DNA of 64,000 bases from CAZKBP01 sp964551015 (GCA_964551015.1 CAZKBP010000002.1:248001-312000), one strand, 5' to 3'; numbered from the stretch's first letter, positions 27,458-37,698 are shown. Notes: generated by a model from the sequence alone, not told the origin. Numbers and translations are program-made.

Positions 27458-30400
27458 CTACTCCTTCACCAAGCGATGTATCTCGTGAGGCAGGTCGCTT
27501 CCTGATAAATCAAGGTAGAAAGTGCCTTTCTCCAAAGAGGTGAGCAAGGCTAGTTCCAGCGTTTCTTGGCCTTCTCTCACCACTTGGCGGCCTTGGCTGA
27601 GAATATTTCCTTGCTCATCGCGGATGGTGTATTGAATCTCCCCAGATACTGAGTCGGAGAGCTTCACAAAAACCACATTTCCCGAAAGGGGAACGGGATA
27701 GACCAAAGCCTGCGCGCCTTGGCTTCCGCCCGTGATGGTGAAATTTGCTCGTAAATCTATCTCCTCTCCTAGCACTCGGAGGGTATTCTCGCCAGATAGC
27801 CTGAGTAGATTGAAGACTTTGGAGTCATCCGATAAAGAGAAGATATTACCCGTTTTCGTATCGTCGCCTGTAAGGGAATAAGGTGCTAAGCGTTCATAGC
27901 GAACAAATTGCTGATTCAAACGGAAGTCAAATCGCTCGGATGTCGCGTCAACAGGTTGCGTTTGCAGAACAATTCCTCTTTCATCGAGATCATTGGCCGA
28001 AATGGTAGCCCCTTCCAGCAGGCGGAGGGTTTCTTGATTGGCGGTATTGACGAGCACGAGGCGTGGGAAGCCACCGAGGTTGTCGGTGATTTGGATCACC
28101 GAGCTAACCATTTGGCCTGCTTGACCTTGACCATCATCTTCGGCATAAGGAGTAGCTGTAATCGTCAAGGTATTGCCGGCTTGGAACTGAGGTTTGATAT
28201 TATTGAAATTACCTTGCTCATCTCCGCCGAGGGCGTAGGGGGGGATGTTTTCGGTTTTGGGATTGGGGCTGAAGCTATTTCCTGTAAAGATCACGCTTCC
28301 CACCTTGCCTTCCACTTCGGCACGGATGCTCAGGCCTGTGCCTTCAAAGTCGGAAAGGTTGATTTCATCCTCGGCAGATAGCACGCGGATGTCTTCATTG
28401 GTATTGGTATTGACTAAGAATAAACGTGTAACCGAAAAGTCGGACGGGGTTTCCTCTAATTCATAGACTCGCACGTGGCCAGCAGACTCATGTTTTCCAT
28501 CATTCAAGGGAGCCCCGATAGCTATCTGATTTCCATCAGCAGAAAGGCAAAGACCCTTGCCACTTCTATCGTAATCACCCTCGCCATCAATATCAGCCCC
28601 CTTTTGTATCCAAGTGTTCTCTTTGTACTCATAAACTCGTACATGCCCAGCGAAATGCCCATCTCCATCATTACCTGACGCACCAATCGCCACTCGATTT
28701 CCATCAGTCGAGAGGGAAACAGCTTCACCGCTACCATCCCCGACGGTTTCTCCTATTATATTTTTGCCTAACTGCATCCAGGCTTGGCCAGTATACTCAA
28801 AAATTCGTGCTTGACCTAGCTCCGGCTCCTCGGAATACCAGGCTGCTCCAGGAGCACCAATGGCTAAACGATGGCCGGATGCTGATAAAGAAATTGAGGA
28901 GCCAATCCCGGTAAAATCTTCCCCTAATTGCACCCAATCTTGGTTATTGTACTCGTAAGCTTCTACCAAGCCATTCTCACTTCCAGGGCTACCAATCGCC
29001 ACCCGATTTCCGTCAGCCGAGAGGGAAACTGTTTCCCCATAATAATCACGGGTGGCCTTACCGTTCATACTACTACCTAACTGTTTCCAAGACTGACCAT
29101 CATATGTATATACTCTTACGTAGCCAGACCGAGAACTACTATAACTGCCGGGTGCCCCAATAGCAACGCGACTCCCATTGGCGGAAAGAGAAACTGATTT
29201 CCCAAGTTGATCTTCGGAGGCTTTGCCATAAATATCTCCACCTAATTTTGTCCAAGTGCTACCATTATACTCATAAATACTTACCCGCCCGGCTCGGTAG
29301 CCATTTTCACCACTAGAGGAGTTCCCAATCGCTAGACGCTTACCATTCGCTGATAAAGAAATAATTCCTCCTCCCAAATCAGTACCTATCTGAACCCATT
29401 CGCTACCATTGTACTCGTATACCCTAGAAACATTATAACAGCTCATAGCTACACGGCTTCCATCTGCGGAGAGAGATACATCCCATCCAATGGTCTCCTC
29501 TCTTTTTTTACCATCTATATCTTGTCCAATCTTCACCCAAAAACCTTCTTGGCCTGCATCCCCCACAATTTTAATGGAGACTGTGATTGTTTCGCCCGAT
29601 TGGCCTCGGCCTTTACTTTCAAGGTAGGGTGTCGCCCTAACCGTTAATGTATTCCCGGCTAGAAATTGACCTTTAATATTTACGATTTGCCCATTACTTT
29701 TTCCTCCTAGGGCATAGGGTGCTATATTTTCCACGCGGGGATTTGGGGAAAAACCACTTCCAGTAAAGACCACACTTCCAGCAAGTCCTTCTACTTCGGC
29801 GCGGATACTGAGACCAATTCCCGGGAAATCTGCCAGATCAATTTGATCCTCAGGGTTTAGTTTGCGAATATCTCGACCATTATTGGTATTCACCAGAAAT
29901 AAGTTTGTAATGTGAGGGGGTGTTTTATTGATTTTGAGGGTGAAGGTGGCAGTGTGTCCGGCCTCCCCTTGCCCATTGTCTTCGGGATAAGGGGTTGCGG
30001 TGATGGTGAGCTCATCCACGGCTCGGAGTTGGTCTTTGATATTGAGGACACGGCCATCCTTTTGGCCACCCACTGCATAGGGCACCTGATTTTCGGTGCG
30101 GGGATTAGGAGAAAAACCTTCTCCAGTAAGCACCACGCTTTCCGCCTCTCCCTGCACATCAGCGCGGATACCAATGCCAAAACCATTAAAGTCTTCCAAC
30201 GTGATTTCATCCTGAGGGGATAGTTCACGGATTTCCTGATTGGTGCTGGTGTTGACCAAAACTAAGCGGCTTACCGCCAAGGGAACCTTTTCGGCACTAA
30301 AAATACGTAGGCCTCCCCAAGCTCCACTCCCCCTGATTGCTAACCACTTCCCATTTCCCGACAGGGCTACCATTGTACCTATTTCGTTATCTTTTGCTAC

Positions 30401-31426
30401 CCCTTCCAGATTACTACCGACTTGTTTCCAGCTATTGCTTTTTTGCTGAAAAACCTGAACACGGCCTGCATTCCTGCCATTCGCGTCATTACCAGAAGAG
30501 CCGATCGCGATCCGACTACCATCCGAAGAGATGGAAACTGAAGAGCCAAGCCGGTCGCCACCTGTTTCTCCCGTGAATTCACCGACTTTACCCCAGTCGT
30601 TCCCATCAAACTCTAAAATCCGAACCTGGCCGATATGAATTTTTTCTGGCCCAAGAATAGCACTAGGCTCTGCAATAACAAGGCGCTTTCCATTGGCGGA
30701 AAGAAGCGCATTAGAACCAAGCCTGTCATAACGGAACCCACCTGTGATATTCTGACCTAATTGAACCCAATCGCTCCCATCATACTCATACAATCGGATT
30801 TGCCCTACATACTCATAGCTAAAGTCATTGTGGTCAGGAGCACCAACGGCTAAGCGAGTCCCGTCTCCCGAAAGGGAAACAGCGTGGCCCGTCCGATCCC
30901 CTTCCTTACCATTGATATCACTGCCCAACTGAACCCAATCGCTTCCATTATGCTCGTAAATGCGTACCTGACTAGCCTCTGAATCACCAACGGCCACTCG
31001 AGTCCCATCGGCTGAAAGCGAAACAGCAGATCCATCAGGGATCTTTCCAGCTAAGGCGACCCAAGCTTCACCATCATACTCATAAACCTGAGGGAAGATG
31101 AGAACACGTTCTCCATCAGGAGTAATATCACTCACGGCACCCGGCAACTTACCGTCTTTGCCTAAGGGTGCCCAGGTGATTCCATCGAACTCATAGGCTC
31201 GGTTATGAACAAAGACGCGTCTGCCATCTTCTGAAAAGTGAGCAGAAGAGCCAGAGATACCTGAACCAATCCAAGTCCAGTCGTTTTGGGCGCTGAGTTT
31301 TTGGCTTGTAAAAAAACAGTGTACTACTCCCGCAAGTAGAAAGACGAGCAGAATCCTTAGTGTACGGATGACGGTTCCTACCATACCATATCCACGAGGG
31401 TTCATCAATTGATTAGTATTTGACAT
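27458..31426 (-). CDS. Large secreted FG-GAP-like repeat protein with T9SS C-terminal domain
   Basis: A 1322-residue secreted protein. A signal peptide (LRILLVFLLAGVVHC, cleavage near KLSAQ) is followed by about a dozen propeller-type repeats of roughly 45-60 residues with the pattern VSLSADGTRVAIG...VRVYEYNGSDWVQLG. These are interrupted by four copies of an Ig-like module starting LVLVNT and containing SVVFTG and APYALGG. The end has the layout of a type A T9SS sorting domain (VYPVPLSGNVVFV to the terminus). Function is unknown; the repeats resemble extracellular beta-propellers used in adhesion or binding. It has its own terminator downstream. The same Ig-like module occurs in the 35274-37493 gene. 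Confidence 0.88.
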   Translation of the reverse strand: MSNTNQLMNPRGYGMVGTVIRTLRILLVFLLAGVVHCFFTSQKLSAQNDWTWIGSGISGSSAHFSEDGRRVFVHNRAYEFDGITWAPLGKDGKLPGAVSDITPDGERVLIFPQVYEYDGEAWVALAGKIPDGSAVSLSADGTRVAVGDSEASQVRIYEHNGSDWVQLGSDINGKEGDRTGHAVSLSGDGTRLAVGAPDHNDFSYEYVGQIRLYEYDGSDWVQLGQNITGGFRYDRLGSNALLSANGKRLVIAEPSAILGPEKIHIGQVRILEFDGNDWGKVGEFTGETGGDRLGSSVSISSDGSRIAIGSSGNDANGRNAGRVQVFQQKSNSWKQVGSNLEGVAKDNEIGTMVALSGNGKWLAIRGSGAWGGLRIFSAEKVPLAVSRLVLVNTSTNQEIRELSPQDEITLEDFNGFGIGIRADVQGEAESVVLTGEGFSPNPRTENQVPYAVGGQKDGRVLNIKDQLRAVDELTITATPYPEDNGQGEAGHTATFTLKINKTPPHITNLFLVNTNNGRDIRKLNPEDQIDLADFPGIGLSIRAEVEGLAGSVVFTGSGFSPNPRVENIAPYALGGKSNGQIVNIKGQFLAGNTLTVRATPYLESKGRGQSGETITVSIKIVGDAGQEGFWVKIGQDIDGKKREETIGWDVSLSADGSRVAMSCYNVSRVYEYNGSEWVQIGTDLGGGIISLSANGKRLAIGNSSSGENGYRAGRVSIYEYNGSTWTKLGGDIYGKASEDQLGKSVSLSANGSRVAIGAPGSYSSSRSGYVRVYTYDGQSWKQLGSSMNGKATRDYYGETVSLSADGNRVAIGSPGSENGLVEAYEYNNQDWVQLGEDFTGIGSSISLSASGHRLAIGAPGAAWYSEEPELGQARIFEYTGQAWMQLGKNIIGETVGDGSGEAVSLSTDGNRVAIGASGNDGDGHFAGHVRVYEYKENTWIQKGADIDGEGDYDRSGKGLCLSADGNQIAIGAPLNDGKHESAGHVRVYELEETPSDFSVTRLFLVNTNTNEDIRVLSAEDEINLSDFEGTGLSIRAEVEGKVGSVIFTGNSFSPNPKTENIPPYALGGDEQGNFNNIKPQFQAGNTLTITATPYAEDDGQGQAGQMVSSVIQITDNLGGFPRLVLVNTANQETLRLLEGATISANDLDERGIVLQTQPVDATSERFDFRLNQQFVRYERLAPYSLTGDDTKTGNIFSLSDDSKVFNLLRLSGENTLRVLGEEIDLRANFTITGGSQGAQALVYPVPLSGNVVFVKLSDSVSGEIQYTIRDEQGNILSQGRQVVREGQETLELALLTSLEKGTFYLDLSGSDLPHEIHRLVKE

Positions 31427-31784
31427 AATTGTAGCTTACTAGAAAAAGTTAAACAAAAAATGGTTTTTAAGCTAGACAGGCAAACCCAATTAGGGTAGGA
31501 TTATACAATAAAACTATGGCCTAGAAATATCCTTTCCAAAAAAATGTGATGAAATACCGTTTTTTGATACGAACGACAAGGGCTTGTCTAAATCTAGGAA
31601 GATGTTAGGTAAGTAGGGAGCTAGCGAAGTTTGTATGTTAGCCTGAAGAAGTGGAACACAGGGGGAACAGTAGATTAAAAAACACTATTTTACCTGCATT
31701 ATTCAGAATAATATATTTTAAATATGCCTTTTGTATTTATTTTTATCTTTATTAAAGATAAATAATAAAATATAATTCTTTTTG
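31427..31784. other. AT-rich intergenic region between tRNA-Leu and the FG-GAP-like gene
   Basis: These 358 bp hold the promoter region of the minus-strand gene ending at 27458 and the 3' flank of the tRNA. No coding frame, clear promoter or strong hairpin was identified. A short T/A-rich inverted stretch (TTTATCTTTATTAAAGATAAA, near 31742-31762) could act as the tRNA terminator. Confidence 0.5.
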
Positions 31785-31869
31785 TGTTCACGGGGGGAGT
31801 CGAACCCCCACGCCAGCAATAGGCACTGCCCCCTCAAGACAGCGTGTCTACCAATTCCACCACGTGAAC
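31785..31869 (-). tRNA. tRNA-Leu (anticodon GAG)
   Basis: An 85-nt class II tRNA on the minus strand. The acceptor stem GTTCACG/CGTGAAC with discriminator A, the D-arm TGGTAGAC, the anticodon stem CTGTC/GGCAG around the loop TTGAGGG (anticodon GAG), a long variable arm and the T-loop GTTCGACTC are all present. The sequence closely follows the E. coli tRNA-Leu(GAG) pattern. No CCA is encoded after the discriminator base. Confidence 0.95.
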
Positions 31870-31954
31870 TCGGAAAGGTTGGCAAATTTAGAGAAACTCT
31901 TCGCAAAAAGCAAACTCTAAACGGAAAGGCTGCCGATTTATAATTTTTAATCAA

Positions 31955-33448
31955 TTATTTGAAGTCCAAAGCCTCGCTTTTTAAGGAACTGTACTTGAAG
32001 TTGAGTACGTCCAGCGGGTAATTCTGATGTAATTTCCAAGGTTTTTGGGAGCCTTGCTTGGGCGTAGAATCCAAAGCACGGAGTACATAACCTGCATTAA
32101 AATCAATCATCGGCTCCTCTGAAATCGCGGCTCCGTTGATCTGTGGTGTGCAAGATTTGGCTCCTATCCTGTCCATGTGATTGAGCAAACGACAGACATA
32201 GGCGCAAGATAAGTCGGTTTTGAGAGTCCAGGAAGCATTGGTGTAGCCAATGGCGAAGGCGAGATTCGGAATGCCCGAGAGCATCAAACCTCGGTACATA
32301 TAATGCTCGGGCAGGTGGACCGGTTGACCATCTATTTGCATAGACATCCCGCCCATCATCTGAATTTTCAAGCCCGTGGCGGTTACAATCAAATCTGCTT
32401 CTAGTTCTTGGCCAGATTGAAGCAGCAGACCTTTTTCCGTAAATTGGTCAATTTGATCGGTCACGATTTCGGCTTTGCCCTGATTGATTGCATCAAAGAG
32501 ATCATTATCAGGCACTAAGCATAATCTTTGATCCCAAGGATTATACTTTGGCGTAAAATGCGTCTCTACATCATAATCCTTCCCCAGAGCCTGTTTTACC
32601 CCTTTCTTGATGAGTTTTTTGACAAAATTGGGGCGACTGCGCGATAGCTTGTAAAAAAGAAGACTCATCAGTACATTGCGCCAGCGGTTGAATCCATAAG
32701 CCCATCGGGCGGGAAGAATCCGCTTCATCAAATTTGCCAGACTATCCTGAGCAGGTCTGCCCACGATATAAGTGGGTGAACGCTGTAGCATCGTAACCAA
32801 TTTTGCTTTCTCAGCCATCGCCGGAACGAGCGTAACCGCCGTGGCTCCACTCCCAATCACGACTACTTTTTGATCGGTATAATCTAGGTCTTGCGGCCAC
32901 TTTTGAGGATGGATGATTTGCCCCCGAAACTGCTCGGTTCCTTTAAAATCAGGAGTATAACCCTCTTGATAGCTATAATAACCACTGCACATAAACAAGA
33001 AATTGCAGCTATAATGGAGAATTTCTCCAGTTGCCGGATTTTCTACCTCGAGTGTCCATTGTGCTTCCTCAGATGACCAATGGGCACTAACAACCTTGCG
33101 TTGATACTGGATTTTTTGGTCAATGCCTTCTTCTTCGGCGGTCTCTTGGATGTATTTTAAAATAGAAGGCCCGTCGGCAATGGCTTTGGCTTCTTTCCAA
33201 GGTCGGAAGGAGTAACCTAAGGTATACATATCTGAATCGGAGCGAATACCCGGATAACGGAACAAATCCCAAGTTCCGCCCATGGTATCACGCATTTCCA
33301 AGATAGCATAAGTTCGTTTCGGACAGCGTTCCTGTAAATAATGCCCCGCCCCGATTCCAGAGAGCCCTGCCCCCACAACGATGACATCAAAATAATTTTC
33401 CTTCGTTTTACGATTGCTTGAAACTTCTGATAAAGTCTTCACTTCCAT
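31955..33448 (-). CDS. Flavin-containing (Baeyer-Villiger-type) monooxygenase, EthA-like
   Basis: A 497-residue FAD/NADPH-dependent monooxygenase. The first Rossmann motif is VVGAGLSGIG (from residue 25), followed by GGTWDLFRYPGIRSDSDMYT, which is characteristic of EthA-like enzymes. The Baeyer-Villiger fingerprint appears as FRGQIIHPQKWP (F-x-G-x3-H-P-x2-W), directly before the second Rossmann motif VVIGSGATAVT. A late ATG-type motif, VTATGLKIQMMGG, is present. Such enzymes insert oxygen into ketones or oxidise sulfur compounds; the substrate here is unknown. It is a single gene downstream of no obvious partner. Confidence 0.9.
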   Translation of the reverse strand: MEVKTLSEVSSNRKTKENYFDVIVVGAGLSGIGAGHYLQERCPKRTYAILEMRDTMGGTWDLFRYPGIRSDSDMYTLGYSFRPWKEAKAIADGPSILKYIQETAEEEGIDQKIQYQRKVVSAHWSSEEAQWTLEVENPATGEILHYSCNFLFMCSGYYSYQEGYTPDFKGTEQFRGQIIHPQKWPQDLDYTDQKVVVIGSGATAVTLVPAMAEKAKLVTMLQRSPTYIVGRPAQDSLANLMKRILPARWAYGFNRWRNVLMSLLFYKLSRSRPNFVKKLIKKGVKQALGKDYDVETHFTPKYNPWDQRLCLVPDNDLFDAINQGKAEIVTDQIDQFTEKGLLLQSGQELEADLIVTATGLKIQMMGGMSMQIDGQPVHLPEHYMYRGLMLSGIPNLAFAIGYTNASWTLKTDLSCAYVCRLLNHMDRIGAKSCTPQINGAAISEEPMIDFNAGYVLRALDSTPKQGSQKPWKLHQNYPLDVLNFKYSSLKSEALDFK

Positions 33449-33671
33449 AATTTCTAGATTAGTTTCTAGGTTTAAAATTAAGCAATTCTGGAGTTTTTTA
33501 TGTAAAAATGCCTAGAAGAATTTGTATCCAAGTAAGCAATCGTGAAAGGGAAATGTGGCTTTCAAAGAGGTGATGAGTTAGATGGCTACCTTCAAGATTA
33601 CCATGAACGAAATGAAAGAAAGCATTTAAATCACCTTTTGAGTGAATCGTGATGAGGTTTTCAGAAGAGAT

Positions 33672-34496
33672 TTAATAGGTTGAAGTTTGGCGGGAGTTTT
33701 TTTCTTTTAGTTCTTGATAAACTGTCTCGAAATTCTCACCCGCTTTCACGGCTTGAATCATTTTCATGAGGCCAGGTTTGCCCACTAGCTCGAGCCAATG
33801 AGATACTTCTCTGCCCGAGCTAAGGTAGGCTAAATAAGTCCAGTAGCGATCACCTCTAAAAAAATCACGCACTTGTCTCAGTTCTTCCAAGGGAATCGCT
33901 TTTTTGCCCCCGAGCGTGTAGCTTTCCCATTTTTTTTGGTAAGCTTGGTAATCGTGAGCACCATTGCCTGGGTAGCGGTAGTCTAGCATGAGTGCCAAAC
34001 CCTCATCAAACCAAGCGGGGATTTGCTTTTTTTTGCGATACCAGCCCAAGCGATGCGTAAACTCTGCGTGGCAAATTTCGTGACTCAGCACGTCTACATT
34101 GGCTCCATCTGGTTTGACGATAACATAGCTCCGAAATGGGGTAATATTGACCATAGCGGGTGTGCCCAGATTATTGCCATAGAATTGAAACTCTTCTTCT
34201 GTGCTACAAAAAATAAAATAAGGCTCACTTTGCATCTCGCCCCAAAAATCTCTTACCCTTTGGCTCGCCTCTTCTTTGAGGCGGAGCAACGGATCAATCA
34301 AAACCTGGGGCATTTGCTGGCTAATGTAGATGCGCTCCTCGTAACGCTCGTATCCAGCAAACTGGATCATATAACAGCGAATCAAGCGTGGAAAAGTCAG
34401 ATAAAACGCCAATAAAATAAGCAAGGGTAAGCCAAATAAAACAAGTCCTGTTCGCCTTAACTTCTTAGAGTTGGGGTTTAATTTGAGCTTTTTCAT
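33672..34496 (-). CDS. Membrane-anchored zinc metallopeptidase (peptidase MA-like)
   Basis: A 274-residue protein with one N-terminal membrane helix (LVLFGLPLLILLAFYLTF, about 18-35). The catalytic part has the gluzincin motif HEICH (139-143) and the third ligand Glu165 in PAWFDEGLALM, about 22 residues later. The PAWFDEGLA segment is typical for peptidase-MA-like proteins. The enzyme domain is probably periplasmic. The next gene upstream on the same strand (DUF1684) ends 32 bp before its start, so the two may be cotranscribed. The substrate is unknown. Confidence 0.85.
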   Translation of the reverse strand: MKKLKLNPNSKKLRRTGLVLFGLPLLILLAFYLTFPRLIRCYMIQFAGYERYEERIYISQQMPQVLIDPLLRLKEEASQRVRDFWGEMQSEPYFIFCSTEEEFQFYGNNLGTPAMVNITPFRSYVIVKPDGANVDVLSHEICHAEFTHRLGWYRKKKQIPAWFDEGLALMLDYRYPGNGAHDYQAYQKKWESYTLGGKKAIPLEELRQVRDFFRGDRYWTYLAYLSSGREVSHWLELVGKPGLMKMIQAVKAGENFETVYQELKEKNSRQTSTY

Positions 34497-34528
34497 GTTA
34501 TTTTAACTAAATACGCCAGATCAAGTGT

Positions 34529-35158
34529 TTATTTTTTTAAGTATTTCTTTTCCCCGGCTTCTATACGTGTTTCCAAGTGATTTTGGGCAGGAGGAATGGG
34601 GCATGAGTATTGACGATTGTAAGCACAGTATGGATTGTAAGCTTGGTTAAAATCCAAGATTACGGTTTTTGATTGAGACTTACTCAGCTCCAGATAGCGT
34701 CCGCCGCCATAAGTTACTTCGCCATTCGTTTGATCTTTAAAAGGTACGAAGAGATAGTCTTTATACAAAGGATTTTTCAAGAGATCCAGATTTTGGTAAA
34801 CCTCTAGTTGGAAAGATTCTCCTTTGATTTCAAAGTTGAGCTTGCCATACAAACGATAGCGCGCCTTGCGCCCCGTGGTGGTGGGCATGAAGAAAGGCTT
34901 GGTGTTGGGTGTTTTCTCGAGTCGTGCCTCCACCCGATAATCCATTTGGATGGGGAAGTAAGACAAAGCCTGAAAAGTTTCCCGATGTTCGGCTGTGAGT
35001 GGGGAAGCGTCTTCGTTAGTTTTGAACTTTCGGTCTTTGGCTTCTCTTTGGGTTTGTATCTCTTGCATGTAATCCTCTACTTGTTTTTCTTGGGCTAAAA
35101 CCCATGAATCGAAACAAAAGAAGAGATAAATGAAGGGTAAAAATACAGTTATTTTCAT
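34529..35158 (-). CDS. Exported DUF1684 protein
   Basis: A 209-residue protein with a signal peptide (MKITVFLPFIYLFFCFDSW, ending at VLAQ) and a full DUF1684 domain. Landmarks are the QTQREAKDRKFK start, LSYFPIQMDYRV, KARYRLYGKLNF, the GGGRYLEL strand and the hallmark NPYCAYNRQYSCPIPP followed by ETRIEAGEKKY. The start at 35158 is chosen because it begins the signal peptide; an in-frame Met eight codons upstream adds only polar residues. The family has no established function. It precedes the metallopeptidase gene. Confidence 0.9.
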   Translation of the reverse strand: MKITVFLPFIYLFFCFDSWVLAQEKQVEDYMQEIQTQREAKDRKFKTNEDASPLTAEHRETFQALSYFPIQMDYRVEARLEKTPNTKPFFMPTTTGRKARYRLYGKLNFEIKGESFQLEVYQNLDLLKNPLYKDYLFVPFKDQTNGEVTYGGGRYLELSKSQSKTVILDFNQAYNPYCAYNRQYSCPIPPAQNHLETRIEAGEKKYLKK

Positions 35159-35213
35159 TAGACAGGCTTGGCTTTTGACCAAAGCTATAAAAATTGCGGT
35201 TCATCCCCAATAG

Positions 35214-35247
35214 AAAAACTCAGCTTGAGGGTTCAAGCTGAGTTTTT
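35214..35247 (-). terminator. Terminator of the LTD-like T9SS protein gene
   Basis: A perfect 15-bp stem (35214-35228 with 35233-35247) closes a GGGT loop and is flanked by an A-run and a T-run. It begins 26 bp beyond the stop codon of the minus-strand gene at 35274. Confidence 0.9.
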
Positions 35248-35273
35248 TTTTAGAAGCTAGGAAGCTATAGATT

Positions 35274-37493
35274 TTATTCTTTGGTGACGGACAAACGTCG
35301 GATCGCCTTCAATTCGCCAGCTTGCCAGATTTCTAAAAGATAAATACCAGATTTGACTTGATCCAAAGAAAAGGCACTTACCTCATTTTGATCTGATACT
35401 TCTTGCACCTGTACCGTTTTGCCAGATAAGTCTTTCAGACGGAGTTGTGAGGCCACTCGCTCGGTTTGGATGTTGACCTGATGGTTAGCCGGATTGGGGA
35501 ACATAGATAGTTCCGCGGACTCGGCGTTGGTTTGGGTCTCGCTTTCTGTACTTTCATTGACTACCGAGAAATTAATCTCAGTGATACTTCCAAACTCTTC
35601 TTCGTTCATACCAAAGAAGGTCAGCACCCGAAGTTCGTAGTCTCCCTCTACCAAAGCTTGGCCGAAGAAATCTTCACCCAAATTCGCAAAGAGTGAATAA
35701 GGACCGATATTCTCAGTGTTCGTGAACTCAATCGGGCCTGATAATTCGAATCTCGCACTTCCAATCAAATCAGGATTGGTAATCGCTAAGATACTGAGAT
35801 CATTGTTGGCTAAATCGGCCAAATTAATCACATCGCCATCGGCCAGAGTCTGAAGCACCGTATCCGCCGCCGCATCGATAAGCAAAAGCTCCTCCACCAG
35901 CGGGGTAAAATCTACACTAAAACGAACGCTTGCCGTTAGTCCTACTTCACCTTGAGCGTCGCCCTCTGAGAAAGTAGTCGCTTGTAAAATATAATCACCT
36001 CTCGGGAACATTTTACCCCGAAAATTATCCAAAGTTGGATTTCCAAAAATGGCATAAGGGTCATCATTCTCGATCTGTAATTGGCTCAAAGGCCCATCTA
36101 AGGCCATCTCTACGCTCTGAAATTCACCCGAAGCAAACTCTACACGAATGTTTAGAGAAGCAGTAGGCAGCTCATTAATAGAAATCTCATCGCCATCATT
36201 GATGGGGAATAAATCTTCCTCTGTGTCAGCATTTACTAAAATGAAGGTTGCTTCATCCGTAGTCGGTGTATTTTCTCTACCGGGTGTATCTTGACTCAAA
36301 AACTCAGCAGGACCGATACGGAAAGTTCCAGAAAGGCTCAGCCAAACGTGCTGAGGAACACTGCTGCCATCGGAACCAATTTGATTATCGCTGTATACCA
36401 GCTCTCCACTCAAATCCGTGGGGTCTACCAAGGCGATATCACTCACGACTTCTGTCCAAGGCATCATATCAAGGGTTCCGTCATTGTCTGTATCTAAGTC
36501 TTGACCGTTTTCACCAGAGAAACCTCTCACGAGTAGGTGGGTTACATTGTCGTTATTTTCAAAATTCAAATCGGTGATAAAAGAAGGAAAGTCAAGGGTA
36601 AAAGTACTTTCTGTGGCTAAGAAAATGCCATTTCCGGGTACAATCTGACCTTCCAAATCAACCACGGCCTCGATCACCCCACTACTCAGGGCTCCGCCTC
36701 CGTCTCCAATGACCACGTAGGTTAAATCATCTAGAGCCGCGCGCCCGGTACCTTTTAATTCAAAATATTCATCATTATCTACACTGGGCTGGTCTACTCG
36801 GATTTCATTAATCACGATGCTTTCCAAGGCCAAGGGTAGTACTTCATTGGGAGCTCCGGGCGTATTGAGTGCCTCACCCGCAACGGCTTCGGCCTCGGCA
36901 TTAATGCCAGCCAGATTGAAACTATTTCTGAACCAGTCGCCTACGTCGTCGCTGTCTCTTCCGTCTATGAAGCGACTGGCTCCACCCGGTACAAAAGGAG
37001 AAAGGCCGTCAAAATTTTCTTCAAACACAGGACTAGCATAGACAATATCTCCTGCGTCGTCATCCAAAATAGCAAATGCGTCGGCAATTTCTTCCCAAGG
37101 CATGGTCTCTGGGTTACCGCTGTTGGTGGTATCAAGGTCGTCTCCTTGGGTACCGCTAAAACCTCTTACTAATAAAACGGATTGGGTACCATTCTCAAAA
37201 AGATTGGCGTTGAAGGCACTCACCCAGAATCCTTGGGCATCAGTTGTACCTACAGGCAATACTACATCTACGATTCCAGCACCGCCTCCGTCTCCTTCAA
37301 TGACGATAATCGTGTAGTCGGAGAGATCAGTGTCCGGGCTGGCAAAAACTTCTACATACTCTGAGTTATCAGCCCCCGTGTGGTTAAAAACGAACTCGTT
37401 GATAACTGGATTGGGCTGAGCTTGGGCAATTGATGTGTAGCTGATCTGAGCAAAAACCATCAGAATCAGGGCAATTTTAGTAATAAACTTCAT
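35274..37493 (-). CDS. Secreted lamin-tail-like / Ig-like protein with T9SS type A sorting domain
   Basis: A 739-residue secreted protein. A signal peptide (FITKIALILMVFAQISYTS, ending near AQAQ) is followed by two lamin-tail-domain-like repeats, each starting VINE and continuing with EYVEVFA or EYFELKG and the phrase YTIIVIEGDGGG / LTYVVIGDGGG (about 30-205 and 225-395). Two Ig-like modules follow (starting FILVNADTEEDL and LLLIDAAADTVL), then a type A T9SS sorting domain (MFPNPANHQVNIQ to the end). It is probably a surface protein of unknown binding function. It shares its Ig-like module with the 27458-31426 protein. Confidence 0.88.
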   Translation of the reverse strand: MKFITKIALILMVFAQISYTSIAQAQPNPVINEFVFNHTGADNSEYVEVFASPDTDLSDYTIIVIEGDGGGAGIVDVVLPVGTTDAQGFWVSAFNANLFENGTQSVLLVRGFSGTQGDDLDTTNSGNPETMPWEEIADAFAILDDDAGDIVYASPVFEENFDGLSPFVPGGASRFIDGRDSDDVGDWFRNSFNLAGINAEAEAVAGEALNTPGAPNEVLPLALESIVINEIRVDQPSVDNDEYFELKGTGRAALDDLTYVVIGDGGGALSSGVIEAVVDLEGQIVPGNGIFLATESTFTLDFPSFITDLNFENNDNVTHLLVRGFSGENGQDLDTDNDGTLDMMPWTEVVSDIALVDPTDLSGELVYSDNQIGSDGSSVPQHVWLSLSGTFRIGPAEFLSQDTPGRENTPTTDEATFILVNADTEEDLFPINDGDEISINELPTASLNIRVEFASGEFQSVEMALDGPLSQLQIENDDPYAIFGNPTLDNFRGKMFPRGDYILQATTFSEGDAQGEVGLTASVRFSVDFTPLVEELLLIDAAADTVLQTLADGDVINLADLANNDLSILAITNPDLIGSARFELSGPIEFTNTENIGPYSLFANLGEDFFGQALVEGDYELRVLTFFGMNEEEFGSITEINFSVVNESTESETQTNAESAELSMFPNPANHQVNIQTERVASQLRLKDLSGKTVQVQEVSDQNEVSAFSLDQVKSGIYLLEIWQAGELKAIRRLSVTKE

Positions 37494-37690
37494 GCGAAAT
37501 AGGTTAAGAAGATTAGGTTAAGAAAACTACCCCATGTTAATAAATTAATGTGACTTCAAGCTGACCTTTATGTTAGGTTTTTGTTAATTTGAAAGGGTAG
37601 ATTTTGATATTTCTAAGAAAAAATCGGCTCAAAGCCTAATCTAACGACTTGAAAAACGGGGAGAAACTTCAATCCTTCTGTTGCCTCTAC

Positions 37691-37698
37691 TATATTTG
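37691..37698 (+). promoter_or_regulatory. Probable -7 element for the OmpA lipoprotein gene
   Basis: TATATTTG matches the Bacteroidota -7 consensus TAnnTTTG and lies 66 bp before the start codon. The -33 element at the right distance is poor (CTTC), so the assignment rests on the -7 box alone. Confidence 0.45.

Noticed and set aside
31785..31869. Integrated element at the tRNA-Leu gene
   Set aside because: No integrase gene and no repeated tRNA 3' end were found near it.
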